A DNA stretch of 64,000 bases from an uncultured Bacteroidales bacterium (GTDB lineage Bacteria > Bacteroidota > Bacteroidia > Bacteroidales > Paludibacteraceae), in contig CACWZZ010000007.1 of the NCBI GenBank assembly GCA_902765485.1, forward strand, positions 57,233-121,232, in the 5' to 3' direction. A model generated the notes under the pieces. It saw nothing but the letters and a program-made list of their open reading frames with translations. It did no database searches and was not told the origin of the DNA. Positions within the stretch are counted from its first letter, which is position 1. Each line of letters starts with the position of its first letter. The translations under genes were made by a program, and so were the position numbers. This document shows, one piece after another, positions 1 through 10,266 of this stretch.

Positions 1-103
1 GGCTCTGAATGGCATTATTATCTGCGGGGGCAGAGTAATTCTGTGCGTGCGCACCAAAACTTACAAGGGCCAATATGGCAAATATCAAAAGTCTTGTTTT
101 CAT
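1..103 (-). CDS. N-terminus of a secreted protein (partial)
   Basis: Only the first 34 codons are inside the window; the gene runs leftward off the edge. They begin with ATG at 103 and read MKTRLLIFAILALVSFGAHA followed by QNYSAP. This is a classic Sec signal peptide: two basic residues, a hydrophobic core, and an AHA cleavage site before Gln. The start lies 13 nt downstream of the stop codon of the 2256-residue secreted protein on the same strand, so the two are probably co-transcribed. Nothing of the mature domain is visible, so no function can be given. Confidence 0.7.
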   Translation of the reverse strand, partial: MKTRLLIFAILALVSFGAHAQNYSAPADNNAIQS

Positions 104-115
104 GTCTGTAGTCCT

Positions 116-3100
116 TTATTTTACTCTTGTTCCGTGAATACTATACATCTCGCCATCGCGGACGATATATAAAATGCCGTCAATCATTACTTTGCGCGTT
201 TTGTCTTTTGAGAAACCATCGGAGGTCTGGTCCAGATTGGTCGTAACGGCTTGGATGTCCACCTCCAACAAGAAGCGATCATTGAACGTACCTTTCTCCA
301 GGAATACTTCATAATCATCCAAAGCGAGGTTGGTACGGGTCTGTGCATAGGTATCTATGAGAGTAACCGTTCCGCTGAAATCGCTTGGCATGGAGAAGGT
401 ATAGGTACCTCTCTTGCGAGTAATAACGCCTACGGGCACGGTCGTGCTCTCAATCGGCATAACGCTGACACCGCAATCATACGCGCCGGCGTAAGCATAG
501 ATGTTCGGCAGATTGGCATTGGTCGCCTTGTAAAGGTCTTCATTCAATACAAAGTCTGCGGAGGCATTTTCCTGCAATACAACATAGGTTCTATCCGCCA
601 TTTCACCGTTGTAGTTCAGATCAAGTTCTATGTTGTAGTTCTTCTTGTCCGTTTCTATGCGGCGCGGAGCTAAAGCAGACGGAACGGAAGCTCCTGTCCA
701 AGTAATCTTACCTGCCCATTGAACCATCACCGCATGGCTTGCCAAAAATTGTGTTGCACCAGCGGAACCGTTCTGGACGCATGTAGTCGGCGTTAATGAA
801 TTCGATGATGCCGTCCATGAGTAATAACTAAATATAGTTGCTCCGCCTTCTAAAGTCGTAGCGGATAGTTCGGAATCGTGTAAACTACCGGTACCTACAA
901 TGCGCCAGTTGGAGTCTGTGATCTTGTGATTGCGTGGATTAGCAACATTATTCCGGATGTCTTGCGCGAAGAAGCGGTCAATACGGCAGGGGATCGAATC
1001 CAAAGTAATCTCTTTGTTTGTTTGCGCCAATGTACCTACTGTAACAGTAGAGGGGAAATAGAGGTACAATTCAGAAATTGCTTTCCCATCCACGCTCCAT
1101 CTTTTATCACTTCCATTCTGCAATCCTCTGTCCAGAGCTACCATATACCCCTCATACGCTTTCATGGTGTTTTCTGCTTCCACGCTGCTATTCGGGTCCA
1201 TGGTCTCCCAGAATGTGTCGGTGTCTTGGAACCAACCAATCTGTGCGCGTTTAGCTCCATTATAGCGACGGATGATATAGTCTTCTCCATAAGTACCAAA
1301 TCCGAACATATCTTTTAACTTGACATCGAATGGGAAAGATATCCAATAGAGTGATTTCTCTGTACTGTTTTTAGTTCCATCTGTCAAGTGGGTTTTGTTA
1401 AATTGCAATACGCCATATACGTTCTTTACTTCGGTCAGTTCGGAATTTTCTGTGAAGTTTAATTGTACTGCGGCTGCTTGTCCTACGCGTAGCAACATCA
1501 CGTCCGCGTCAAGAGGAATAGTGCCGTTAACACCTACACTCGGTTTCCATGCTTTAATCAAGTGGTTGTTTTTGAAATCATATACCAGCCGCATGGCTTG
1601 TTTGCCGTCTGCTCCGGTTGCATCAATCAAGGTCTCAGACGTACTCCCTGTTCCCACAAAGTACTGCCTATTGCCGTTGATCTCCGCTTCCAGTCTATAC
1701 TTGGCTCGCGTTATGGCTTTTACGTCCAGCATATAGATCCAGTTTTCTTGGTCTATGAATGCAGCGGTATCGCTTGTCAGTGTAGTTCCGTCACCTCCAT
1801 TCTCTTTGAAAATCTTATCGGGATCTGTATCCCGGATATACAGATACGTCGCTACATTCGACCCTCCGATGTAGGAACGGCTGACCGCATTGGTGGTGGT
1901 ATCATATTCGAAGCGCGTGTTCGCTGCTTGTTGAATTGTACCATAAGCATCGGCATTGATGTCTCCTGCTTTTTCTTCCGTCAGGGCTGAATTGTATTGG
2001 TTAGCGATGCAGAACTTCACGCTGCCGTTCGGTATATACCGGCAGAAATATGCATTGTAGCCGGCTTTGGAATAATTGGTCGGGTGCATGGTGTTGTCGT
2101 CTTGTTTGTATGCTACCCATCCGCCGTCTGCCCAGTCGGTACGGACATAGTAATTGCCGTTATAAGCCCCCAGGTTTTCATAACTCAAGGTGTACGTGCC
2201 ACTGGATTTCGTCTGTGTGATTTTGAATGTATAGACATCGGCATCCAAAGAAGAGATTGCGTCACCTGTTAGCTCAACATCCGAGGCTACCCAAGTAATC
2301 GTTCCATCACTGGCGATGTTACTTACTTTCTCTGCGCTCAAAGTAGCCGTTTTTTCGGTAGCGTTGGTCACAAAGAAACTAACTGTATCCAGACGCGTAC
2401 CATCCACTGTCAGACGCGGAATAACATCTGAATAAACATTTGTCTTTTCTGCGTCTTTCGTAGTGCGCAGACCGTTATACTTGATTCGGAAATCGCCTGT
2501 CGCTAACGGATAGGACACTTTGACATAGAGTTTACCGTCCGTTTCGCATTTCAGTTTAAAGACATAGTCTCCGTTGGAAATCAGTTTGATATTGGTTTTG
2601 CCTTTGTCTGGTTCGAAGTACCACCAATTATCAAGGTTCGAGTTGATGGAGCCTGTGTTGCCATAGAAGGTGCCGGCGTATGACACTCCGTTCACGGTGC
2701 CTTGGTCGTAGCCTACTAATTCAAACTTGGCATCCGCGGCACCACTTACATGGAAGGTAGCTTCGTATGTATCCCTGCTGCCCGGAGTGGCGGTAATAAA
2801 CGGTATGGTTTGTTGCAGGTTCAGTCCCTGTCCGTCATATATACGCAGCCGGTATCCCGCTTCCGCGTCGTTGTACTTCATCCAATAACCGTTGTTGTAA
2901 TATGGGACAGAATTATTGTTCAATTTTGCAGTAACATAGTTCTCAGGCACGAACATATTCATTTCCGGATAGAAATCACCACGGTAAATCGCTTTACATT
3001 CGTTGAAATTAGCATAATTATTTCTATTTCCTTGATCCGTAAAAGCAATAAAATTCTTGGTATTGGAGATACCTGGGGTGGATGAGTAGTCGTAGTACCA

Positions 3101-6100
3101 TATATCCGTTTCCGCAATGCGTGTCATGGCATGTCCTCCACTCAGAATGTCTTTTGACCCACTACCATTGTTCGCATTCCAATACGAACCACTATAGAAA
3201 TACACATGAGGTGTGTAATTTTGCCAACCATCATTTTTGGCTGCTGACAAGTCCAGATATACAATTCCTTCGTTGGTAAAGGTGGCAGTCAGGGTACCGC
3301 CATCGGCAGTTGCTGTTGCTCTGGAGGAGGCACTGGTCGGATTTTCCACAACTACACCTCCTGTCGCTACCCATTCTTTGAAGCGGTAGCCTGCATCGGC
3401 GGTAGCGGAGATGTCTGTCGGCATGTAGCGACCTAATTCCGTAATTGCTGCGGTCGCATTGCTGATAGTACCATGCTCTCCGGCAGTAATGCTACCTACG
3501 GTATATTTCGTATCCGCAGGGTGGGTGATTGTCAGACTTGGAGCCGCTGTGTTGATATTAGTCAATGTGAATACATAAGCGCCCAATTTGTCGGATGTGT
3601 TGGTGGAAATAACATCTGCGGCATTGTTGTTTTCCGTTAATTCCGTGGTGGCATCAAGTGTAATGTCTGCATTGCTGTTAGATGAAGAAGTTCTGAACCA
3701 CTGGTCTGTGGAGACGCGATAGATACGGAAGTACTGTGCGTCTCCTGTACTTGCGCCGTACGCATAGGTGGCGGAGGTACCCTCTACCTCAAACGGGTAT
3801 TTATATAAATCGCCCTCGGTCCAGTTCTCTGAACCGTTCAGATAGCCGCGCAAGTACCATTCCGCAAAAGGCGTAGCGCGTCCTGCGGATTCGCCTGTGC
3901 CCTTGGCGTAGTAGTAACCGTTCGTAATCGAGATGGCGGAGATAGCATTAGAGCCGTTATCGCTGAAGACCACTTGGTTCCAATCGGCTTGTGCGCTCTT
4001 ATCATCGCCTTCGCCATTATTATCTGTATAGTAAGTAAATGTATAGTAATTAGCGCCTTGGTAGGTCATGGTGCTTGTGGCTTCAGTTTGAGAGGACGCG
4101 CTGGAACCGTTGTTGGAGAACACAGCTGTCACCTTATTCCAGCCGAATGGTTTGGCGAAATGCACGGTCTTGCTGTCGCGGTTGGTGTAAACCGCAGTAA
4201 TCGTGGTGCTACGCGTTGCATTGAAAGTGATGCTTCGGGTGGTGGTGCTTCCGGAGGTGATAGAGATAGCATCATCTATTGCCCAGTAAGCGAACTTCTT
4301 GCCTGTCGGAGCAGCGGCTGCCGTGACAGTTGCTGTCTGACTGGACGCTTTGGCGGTAACGCTTGCAACATCACCATTTACTACGGTAACGGTGTTCTCT
4401 AACTCGGTCGGAGCAACGCTAATCGTTACTGCCGAAGTGCCTTGCACGAAACTGTAGAGGTTGCCGTTCTTGGAAAGCGATACAGAACCGCTTTCATCTG
4501 CTGCGCTGACAGCAATAGAATAGCCTGCTGCCGGTACCACGGTAAACGAGCCGGTGCTTTTGTAGTTGACAGATTCGGATTTACCGGAGAAAACGCAGTG
4601 TGCCTCAGCCTCGTCCGGATAAGTAACCGTATAGGAGGTATAAGTGTAGTTTGCCGTCAGCGTAGAAGCGGCAGAAGCGGTAATACTAATCGGGTTGGCG
4701 GTTAACGCATCATCTGTAGTCATGTTGTCGCCCAGTGTCCAGTTCACGAAGTCATAGCCTGGAATCTCCGGCACATTGACCGCTTCTGCGCGAGTCGTGT
4801 TGGCTGTGACGGTATGTGAGGTCTGGTCGTATTCCGCGTCGGGAATGAAGGAGTCTCCTACTTTGGCTTTGACAGTTACCGTGCTGGTCGGGTGAACAAC
4901 GAACGATTCGGTAACAGAGTTCAATTCCGTTCCGCTGCAAGTACTACCTGCGCGGAAAGTTGCCTTTACATAGTATGTTCCGGCAGCATTTGGAGCGGGG
5001 AAAGTAACTGTGTGCGCGCCGGAAGAAGGATCGGCAGAGAAAGTAACGCCTGCCACCTCAGAGGTACATCCGCTATTCGAATAGAGTCCCCAGCAGATAA
5101 CCGTAGTGCCGGAGGGTACAGGTGAGATAGACGGTGTGATTGTGATGTCCGGATGTTCATTCTGTACGGCATAAGTCGGCGAGATCGATATGCCGGTTAA
5201 TTCCGACTTGGTCCAATGGGCATAGAGGTTAAAGGTGCCGTTGTTATCGGAAGTCAGATTAGATACGGATTGTCCGTCGGTATATACAACATTGCCGTCG
5301 GAAGCTGTAGCCCATCCGTCAAAGTGGTATCCGTCGCGGACAAACGTATTTGTAGTCAGGTTTTGCGCTGCATCGTATGTAAACGCCTGATTGCTCATCG
5401 TACCTGTTGCGTCTTCATGATTTTTATTGAATACAACAGAATAGGTGTTGGGGGTATATATGGCATACACAGCGAGATTGCCGGACAAGGTTGTTGAATA
5501 AGTGTTGCCGGTTCCTAATTGTGAACCATCTCCTGTGTTGCCTGTGTTCCACTCCTTCCAAGTATAACCGGTGCTGGCACTTTGTTTGGTCAAAGTAACA
5601 GATGTTCCTGCCGCCAAATATCCGTCTTCCAATGCAGGCGAAATAGACGGTGCACTTGCTGCCGCGGACGGGTATGCGCCCGTAGTAACGGTATGCTTTG
5701 TCGGGTAAGTAACGGATAGTGTCTTTGCTGAAAAGTTAAACAAGAAAGTATAATTGCCGGTAACATCGGCGTTAATGGTCATATTACCACCCTCATTGGA
5801 TAATGTGTTGGAAGGAGAAGATGAGCCTCGTTCATAAGTTTGACCATTACCATAATACACATCATTAACAACGGCTTTAAATGTATGATTTCCTTTGTCA
5901 AGTGTAAAGCTAGCTGTATATCCTGTTGCATCGGATCCCGAGAAATTGTAAGTTGAAGATGCTGTCCAACCATTGAAGTCGCCCAAAACTGCATAAATAG
6001 GTGCCACCGTCTTGAAATAAATTTTACTACTAGTGGCATTATTAGCACTATAATTGGAGTTATTATTATTTCGTGCTTCTACTTCTATTTCATATGTTGT

Positions 6101-6886
6101 ACCGGTAGTACTTGATGCTTTAAAAGTATGAGAACTACTAGAAGAAAAATCACGTAATTGAGTCTGTGATCCATCATTCACTTTATACCAATATTTGTAT
6201 TCTTTTGTAGGAGCATTATCAGCTGTTACTGCACTTGTAGCACTTGCGTCCAAAATAATATTAGCACCATTTGCCACTAAATATGGATTTTCTGATGTGC
6301 CACCACCACCATATATCATGCAAGATGAATTCTTTGAAATAGTAGCCGATGCCATATCTGGCACGTAGCATTTCCAAGCAGGGTTCCATTGATCCCAATA
6401 ATTATATTTGTCTGAAGGCAAATAGAAACAGTTGTCATGATTATAAGAGCGTGAACTACAGCCTATACGATAAGAATAGTTATGTTGTGTTCCACAATTA
6501 CCAGCACATCTCAAAGCCTGCATAAAACGAACATAGTCATTATTTGTAATCGCATAGTACACATTTGTTCCTTCAATCTGTGTTGCGCAGAACTCTCCAA
6601 TAATCTTATCGTTATTATCGGAGTCTTCGTAATACATTTTGATTTTATATGATAAAGACGCTTGATCTTTTCTCCATCCTTCAGTAGTGGAACCGTTAGA
6701 GATGTCAAGATAAATCACCTTTCCATTTCCGTATTCGGAAGATGCTCCCCACATCTGTCCGACTCCGAGGGTGAGTAGGGCAGTTAACAAGACAAGAAAC
6801 CGACGGGATACCGACGAGATACCGCCGATTCCACAATGTGATTTGATAAAAGAATGTATGTTTTTCATAATGTTAATATTTTTCAT
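116..6886 (-). CDS. Giant secreted multidomain repeat protein with InlB-type repeats and C-terminal tail
   Basis: This is a 2256-residue exported protein. The signal peptide (hydrophobic run LVLLTALLTLGVG, then QMWGA) starts at either of two close Met codons. Around residue 300 a module beginning AVLGDFNGW looks like a CBM48/starch-binding E-set fold. Residues ~400-570 hold InlB/Listeria-Bacteroides type beta repeats (DGYHFDGWATA, then LYAHWT), and divergent copies continue to ~900. Further aromatic-rich, possibly carbohydrate-binding modules follow (for example HFAKPFGWNKV). The last 27 residues, RKVMIDGILYIVRDGEMYS plus IHGTRVK, match tails on three other secreted proteins in this window, suggesting a sorting signal. 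A surface glycan-binding or adhesion role is inferred. No catalytic motif was recognised. Confidence 0.85.
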   Translation of the reverse strand: MKNINIMKNIHSFIKSHCGIGGISSVSRRFLVLLTALLTLGVGQMWGASSEYGNGKVIYLDISNGSTTEGWRKDQASLSYKIKMYYEDSDNNDKIIGEFCATQIEGTNVYYAITNNDYVRFMQALRCAGNCGTQHNYSYRIGCSSRSYNHDNCFYLPSDKYNYWDQWNPAWKCYVPDMASATISKNSSCMIYGGGGTSENPYLVANGANIILDASATSAVTADNAPTKEYKYWYKVNDGSQTQLRDFSSSSSHTFKASSTTGTTYEIEVEARNNNNSNYSANNATSSKIYFKTVAPIYAVLGDFNGWTASSTYNFSGSDATGYTASFTLDKGNHTFKAVVNDVYYGNGQTYERGSSSPSNTLSNEGGNMTINADVTGNYTFLFNFSAKTLSVTYPTKHTVTTGAYPSAAASAPSISPALEDGYLAAGTSVTLTKQSASTGYTWKEWNTGNTGDGSQLGTGNTYSTTLSGNLAVYAIYTPNTYSVVFNKNHEDATGTMSNQAFTYDAAQNLTTNTFVRDGYHFDGWATASDGNVVYTDGQSVSNLTSDNNGTFNLYAHWTKSELTGISISPTYAVQNEHPDITITPSISPVPSGTTVICWGLYSNSGCTSEVAGVTFSADPSSGAHTVTFPAPNAAGTYYVKATFRAGSTCSGTELNSVTESFVVHPTSTVTVKAKVGDSFIPDAEYDQTSHTVTANTTRAEAVNVPEIPGYDFVNWTLGDNMTTDDALTANPISITASAASTLTANYTYTSYTVTYPDEAEAHCVFSGKSESVNYKSTGSFTVVPAAGYSIAVSAADESGSVSLSKNGNLYSFVQGTSAVTISVAPTELENTVTVVNGDVASVTAKASSQTATVTAAAAPTGKKFAYWAIDDAISITSGSTTTRSITFNATRSTTITAVYTNRDSKTVHFAKPFGWNKVTAVFSNNGSSASSQTEATSTMTYQGANYYTFTYYTDNNGEGDDKSAQADWNQVVFSDNGSNAISAISITNGYYYAKGTGESAGRATPFAEWYLRGYLNGSENWTEGDLYKYPFEVEGTSATYAYGASTGDAQYFRIYRVSTDQWFRTSSSNSNADITLDATTELTENNNAADVISTNTSDKLGAYVFTLTNINTAAPSLTITHPADTKYTVGSITAGEHGTISNATAAITELGRYMPTDISATADAGYRFKEWVATGGVVVENPTSASSRATATADGGTLTATFTNEGIVYLDLSAAKNDGWQNYTPHVYFYSGSYWNANNGSGSKDILSGGHAMTRIAETDIWYYDYSSTPGISNTKNFIAFTDQGNRNNYANFNECKAIYRGDFYPEMNMFVPENYVTAKLNNNSVPYYNNGYWMKYNDAEAGYRLRIYDGQGLNLQQTIPFITATPGSRDTYEATFHVSGAADAKFELVGYDQGTVNGVSYAGTFYGNTGSINSNLDNWWYFEPDKGKTNIKLISNGDYVFKLKCETDGKLYVKVSYPLATGDFRIKYNGLRTTKDAEKTNVYSDVIPRLTVDGTRLDTVSFFVTNATEKTATLSAEKVSNIASDGTITWVASDVELTGDAISSLDADVYTFKITQTKSSGTYTLSYENLGAYNGNYYVRTDWADGGWVAYKQDDNTMHPTNYSKAGYNAYFCRYIPNGSVKFCIANQYNSALTEEKAGDINADAYGTIQQAANTRFEYDTTTNAVSRSYIGGSNVATYLYIRDTDPDKIFKENGGDGTTLTSDTAAFIDQENWIYMLDVKAITRAKYRLEAEINGNRQYFVGTGSTSETLIDATGADGKQAMRLVYDFKNNHLIKAWKPSVGVNGTIPLDADVMLLRVGQAAAVQLNFTENSELTEVKNVYGVLQFNKTHLTDGTKNSTEKSLYWISFPFDVKLKDMFGFGTYGEDYIIRRYNGAKRAQIGWFQDTDTFWETMDPNSSVEAENTMKAYEGYMVALDRGLQNGSDKRWSVDGKAISELYLYFPSTVTVGTLAQTNKEITLDSIPCRIDRFFAQDIRNNVANPRNHKITDSNWRIVGTGSLHDSELSATTLEGGATIFSYYSWTASSNSLTPTTCVQNGSAGATQFLASHAVMVQWAGKITWTGASVPSALAPRRIETDKKNYNIELDLNYNGEMADRTYVVLQENASADFVLNEDLYKATNANLPNIYAYAGAYDCGVSVMPIESTTVPVGVITRKRGTYTFSMPSDFSGTVTLIDTYAQTRTNLALDDYEVFLEKGTFNDRFLLEVDIQAVTTNLDQTSDGFSKDKTRKVMIDGILYIVRDGEMYSIHGTRVK

Positions 6887-6947
6887 GATTTATATATAGT
6901 GTTTTTATATATTTGGTGTTTTGTGTGTCGGTTTTAAGGAGTTCTAT

Positions 6948-7014
6948 GTTCGCTCAGCGAACTCGCGCGGCGCACTTACTCCTTGACTGTCCACCGGACA
7001 CTCTGCGGTGCGCC
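6948..7014. repeat. Two inverted repeats in the gap upstream of the giant gene
   Basis: Between the giant gene and the small-RNA terminator there is no convincing gene. Two palindromes stand out: GTTCGCT/AGCGAAC (arms 6948-6954 and 6956-6962) and a longer-range GGCGCAC/GTGCGCC pair (6969-6975 with 7008-7014). No U-tract follows either, so they are not obvious terminators. They could be part of the 5' leader of the giant gene. Confidence 0.4.
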
Positions 7015-7065
7015 TTTTCCGCTTCACAGTCTTCTCTCGGTCATTTTTGGTTGATTGACACGCAT

Positions 7066-7101
7066 GAAAAAAGCGTGAAAATCAATTAGTCTTTCACGCT
7101 C
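7066..7101 (-). terminator. Rho-independent terminator of candidate small RNA
   Basis: Read on the minus strand, GCGTGAAA (7099-7092) pairs perfectly with TTTCACGC (7080-7073) around a ~10-nt loop and is followed directly by six Ts (7072-7067). This is a textbook intrinsic terminator. No protein gene precedes it on the minus strand, only the candidate RNA. Confidence 0.8.
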
Positions 7102-7396
7102 CCATAGGCCTTCGCAATGCCTGTTACCAGAAGAAAAACAACCGAATTCCACGCCGAATATGCAAACCGGAATTGCGCGCTAAGAAACGCACAAAAACAG
7201 GAATTACACATCCCGAGGACATTCATTAGTTGTTGTTCGCTCTGTACAAAAAGTTGCGAAGTTCTTGGGAGTCGCAAACAACGTCAATAAACGTCTTTTA
7301 ATATGTCTTATTCCACCCCTTTTGAGAGACATTTCCCTCCGGCGTGGGTGCTTGCTTAATAGGTAACATGCGCAAAGTGCGCGCACATTCTAAAAA
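7066..7396 (-). ncRNA. Candidate structured small RNA, ~330 nt
   Basis: A consensus promoter (7402-7433) and an intrinsic terminator (7066-7101) on the minus strand bracket ~330 nt without a credible protein gene. The interval folds locally: ATGTCT...AGACAT brackets a small domain near 7310-7345, and TTGCGA...TCGCAA forms another hairpin near 7252-7275. A 63-codon open frame exists but has no start context, hydrophobic pattern or recognisable family. I could not match the tmRNA, RNase P (no GAGGAAAGTCC core) or SRP signatures. It could be a 6S-type RNA or an undescribed regulator. Confidence 0.5.
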
Positions 7397-7401
7397 GCCC
7401 A

Positions 7402-7433
7402 CAAAATTACTGCTAAAATTTTGAATTTGCAAA
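7402..7433 (-). promoter_or_regulatory. Bacteroidota-type promoter for the candidate small RNA
   Basis: On the minus strand a TTTGC -33 element (7433-7429) is followed after an AT-rich spacer by GCAG and the -7 element TAATTTTG (7409-7402). The GCAGTAATTTTG core is identical to the one driving both tRNA genes on this strand. Confidence 0.7.
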
Positions 7434-7474
7434 TTTTTCCACAAAAAAAGTGTAAAAATCTACATTTTTACATG

Positions 7475-7511
7475 AAAAAGGGAGATTCCGTACTTCGAAA
7501 TCTCCCTTTTT
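7475..7511 (-). terminator. Intrinsic terminator after glgP
   Basis: A 13-bp perfect stem (AAAAAGGGAGATT at 7475-7487 with its complement at 7499-7511) has A and T tracts on both flanks, so it could work in either direction. It lies 20 nt past the glgP stop codon. Confidence 0.85.
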
Positions 7512-7530
7512 AGGATATCTAGGATACTAA

Positions 7531-10086
7531 TTAGATCCAGCGCACGTAGCAGAAGTCCATGCGGTGAGGCAGAAGCTCGTTCTGCGGATACATACGCAGA
7601 CCGAATTTCATGCCGCCGGCATAATCCAACTGATACACGTTCTCGAAGAACAAGTGGCTGCCTTCGCTCTTGACCAGTTTCAACGGCTCTACTTCGTAGA
7701 GTTTGTCGTTGTTGTGGGTCGAAGTGCGGATGGCTACGAGTTCAACGCCGATGCCCTTGTCGTTCAGACCGTGCGTGTCCAGTTCTACCTGTATCAGAAC
7801 CTTGTCGCCTACATTGAGGTTTTGCAGGTTTTCTGATTTGTAAACCACCTCTATCTCGTCCCAATGCTCTACTATGTTCTCTTTCCATGCCGCGATCTCT
7901 TTGGCTACCTTGTAGTGGTCCGCCATCAGCAGGTTGTGACGTTTAGCCAGTTTGAAATAGAACTTGCTGAAATAGTCGTCGATCATACGTTTCATAGTGA
8001 AACGCGGGGTGATTTTGGTCACCGAGTTCTTGATATACTGGATCCATTCGGGGCTGAAGCCCTTGCTGTTCTTCGCGTAGTAAAGCGGAATAATCTCGCT
8101 CTCTAACATCTGGTAGATAGTAGCCGCGTCGAGCTGGTCCTGGTGAGCCTGGTTCTCGTAGGTCCGGTGCTCGGTCAAAGCCCAACCGGCTTTCTCTACG
8201 TAACCCTCGTACCACCAACCGTCTTTGACGGAGAAGTTGAGCACGCCGTTCATCTGTGCTTTCTCGCCGGACGTACCGGAAGCCTCCAGCGGACGGGTCG
8301 GTGTGTTCAGCCAGATATCGACACCGCTGATGAGACGTTTAGCCAGACGCATATCGTAGTTCTCGAGGAAGATGATCTTACCGAGGAACTGTGGCATTCG
8401 GCTGATCTCGATGATTCGTTTGATCAGACCCTGACCGCCTCCGTCTGCCGGGTGCGCCTTACCGGAGAAGAGGAACTGAACCGGATAATTGGGGTTGTTT
8501 ACCAACTTATCCAGACGCTCCAGATCGGTGAAAAGCAGGTGGGCACGTTTGTACGTCGCGAAACGGCGACCGAAACCGATGATCAGGTTGTTCGGGTTCA
8601 TCTCGTTCAGCGCGCGGACGATACGAGCCGGATCTCCCTGAGTCTTCATCCAGTCCTCACGGAATTTCTCCTTGATATAGTCCATCATCTTGCGCTTCAA
8701 GCTCATGCGCGTGTTCCAGATCACCTCGTAGGGAATGTCGTTGTACGGCTTCCACATCTCAAGGTTCGACTGGTCGCTCATCCACTCTTTCGGCAGATAT
8801 TTGCGGTAGATGTCTTTCCATTCGTGTGCGGCCCAGGTCGGCATATGAACGCCGTTGGTCACATAGTCCACATGCAACTCCTCCGGGAAATAACCGGGCC
8901 ATACGGGGCTGAACATCTTCTTCGATACCTCGCCGTGAAGCCAGCTCACGCCGTTGGCCTCCTGGCACGTGTTCAGCGCGAAAACGCTCATCGAGAATTT
9001 CTCCGTGTTGTCGTCCGGATTGACGCGGCCCATGCCGATCAGGTCATGCCATTCGATGCCTAATTTGCCGGCATACTCGCTCATGTATTTGTAGAACAAG
9101 CCCTCCTCGAAATAGTCGTGACCGGCAGGAACCGGGGTATGGCAGGTGTAGAGACCCGATGCGCGCACTATTTCCTTGGCCTGGTTGAAGGTCAGACCTT
9201 CCTCTTGTACCAAGTCCACCAGACGCTGCAATCCCATGAGCGCTGCGTGACCCTCGTTACAATGATATACATCTTTCTTGATGCCCAGTTTCTTCAGCGC
9301 TAACATACCACCGATACCCAGCAAAATCTCTTGCTTGATACGGTTCTCCCAGTCGCCGCCGTAGAGCTGGTGGGTGATCTGACGATCCCATTCGCTGTTC
9401 AGCTCGTTGTCAGTATCCAGCAGATACAGGTTCATACGACCTACAGCCACTTGCCACAGATAAGCCTTCACCACGCGACCCGGATAAGGCACCTCGACGA
9501 TCATGTTCGAGCCGTCTTCCTCCTTCACCTGGGTAATAGGCAGGTTGCTGAAGTTCTGCGCCTCGTAGTTCGCGATCTGCTGTCCTTCCGGACTCAGCGT
9601 CTGCGTGAAATAACCGTAGCGGTACAGGAAACCGATCGCCGTCATATCGACGTTGCAATCCGATGCCTCCTTGATATAATCGCCCGCGAGAATACCCAGA
9701 CCGCCTGAATAAATCTTCAGCACATGGCTCAGACCGTACTCCATTGAGAAATAGGCGATCGTCGGTTTTTTCTTGTCCTTCGGGGTGTCCATGTAAGCGC
9801 GGAACTCGGCATAGACATCGTTCAGCTGCTTCATGAATTTGGCGTCTTTCGTCAACTCCACCATCCGGTCGTAACTCAGAATGTTCAGCAGTACAACCGG
9901 GTTTGAATCCGCGCGATGCCATGCTTCGTTATCAATGTAACGGAACAAATCTTTGGCATCTGCATTCCAACTCCACCAGAGGTTGTAGGCTAACTCTTGC
10001 AGTTTGCTCAGTTCAGCCGGCAGAGTAGCATGGATATTACATTCCATCCACTGCGGCTGGTTGACATTACTTACTTTTACTTTCAT
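7531..10086 (-). CDS. glgP: Alpha-glucan (glycogen/maltodextrin) phosphorylase
   Basis: An 851-residue GT35 phosphorylase that releases glucose-1-phosphate from alpha-1,4-glucan ends in the cytoplasm. It is of the longer bacterial/archaeal subtype: an N-terminal DUF3417-like domain (residues ~14-125, [13 protein letters not shown]) precedes the catalytic domain. The pyridoxal-phosphate signature [14 protein letters not shown] is intact at residues 601-614, with K609 as the expected PLP lysine. The length is normal for the family. The gene is monocistronic, with its own promoter (10178-10210) and a strong terminator. It belongs functionally with the GH57, GT4, debranching and GH13 genes elsewhere in the window. 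Confidence 0.96.
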   Translation of the reverse strand: MKVKVSNVNQPQWMECNIHATLPAELSKLQELAYNLWWSWNADAKDLFRYIDNEAWHRADSNPVVLLNILSYDRMVELTKDAKFMKQLNDVYAEFRAYMDTPKDKKKPTIAYFSMEYGLSHVLKIYSGGLGILAGDYIKEASDCNVDMTAIGFLYRYGYFTQTLSPEGQQIANYEAQNFSNLPITQVKEEDGSNMIVEVPYPGRVVKAYLWQVAVGRMNLYLLDTDNELNSEWDRQITHQLYGGDWENRIKQEILLGIGGMLALKKLGIKKDVYHCNEGHAALMGLQRLVDLVQEEGLTFNQAKEIVRASGLYTCHTPVPAGHDYFEEGLFYKYMSEYAGKLGIEWHDLIGMGRVNPDDNTEKFSMSVFALNTCQEANGVSWLHGEVSKKMFSPVWPGYFPEELHVDYVTNGVHMPTWAAHEWKDIYRKYLPKEWMSDQSNLEMWKPYNDIPYEVIWNTRMSLKRKMMDYIKEKFREDWMKTQGDPARIVRALNEMNPNNLIIGFGRRFATYKRAHLLFTDLERLDKLVNNPNYPVQFLFSGKAHPADGGGQGLIKRIIEISRMPQFLGKIIFLENYDMRLAKRLISGVDIWLNTPTRPLEASGTSGEKAQMNGVLNFSVKDGWWYEGYVEKAGWALTEHRTYENQAHQDQLDAATIYQMLESEIIPLYYAKNSKGFSPEWIQYIKNSVTKITPRFTMKRMIDDYFSKFYFKLAKRHNLLMADHYKVAKEIAAWKENIVEHWDEIEVVYKSENLQNLNVGDKVLIQVELDTHGLNDKGIGVELVAIRTSTHNNDKLYEVEPLKLVKSEGSHLFFENVYQLDYAGGMKFGLRMYPQNELLPHRMDFCYVRWI

Positions 10087-10177
10087 GTGTATATATTTTT
10101 ATTGAATTATTGTCTTTTTGACACACATTTTACCGGGCTTCCCGGTACATCCGGGAGGTCTAGTAGTGAAAAACGCC

Positions 10178-10210
10178 GCAAAATTACTGTTTTTTTTTGA
10201 AATATGCAAA
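10178..10210 (-). promoter_or_regulatory. glgP promoter, overlapping a divergent promoter
   Basis: Minus strand: TTGCATATTTC (-33 region), an A-tract, ACAG, then TAATTTTGC (-7, 10186-10178). It shares its -33 segment with the plus-strand promoter of the neighbouring RNase gene, so RNA polymerase cannot occupy both at once. Confidence 0.75.
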
Positions 10211-10227
10211 AAATTTTGTAATTTTGC
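10196..10227 (+). promoter_or_regulatory. Promoter of the RNase R-type gene
   Basis: Plus strand: TTTG (10196-10199) and TAATTTTG (10219-10226) with 19 nt between them. A start site near 10233 leaves a leader of ~35 nt. The promoter position supports translation beginning at 10267 rather than at a lost upstream domain. Confidence 0.7.
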
Positions 10228-10266
10228 ACCTGATATTATGATTTTGTGTACTTTAATTGACAATCT

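Noticed and set aside
7086-7277. A 63-residue protein in the candidate small RNA at 7.1-7.4 kb
   Set aside because: No recognisable domain or convincing start, and the frame ends inside the terminator stem. The RNA reading is preferred, without certainty.
8143-9063. A 306-codon open frame antisense to glgP
   Set aside because: It lies wholly opposite the conserved phosphorylase catalytic domain and has no promoter, family motif or start context. It is a mirror effect of codon use.
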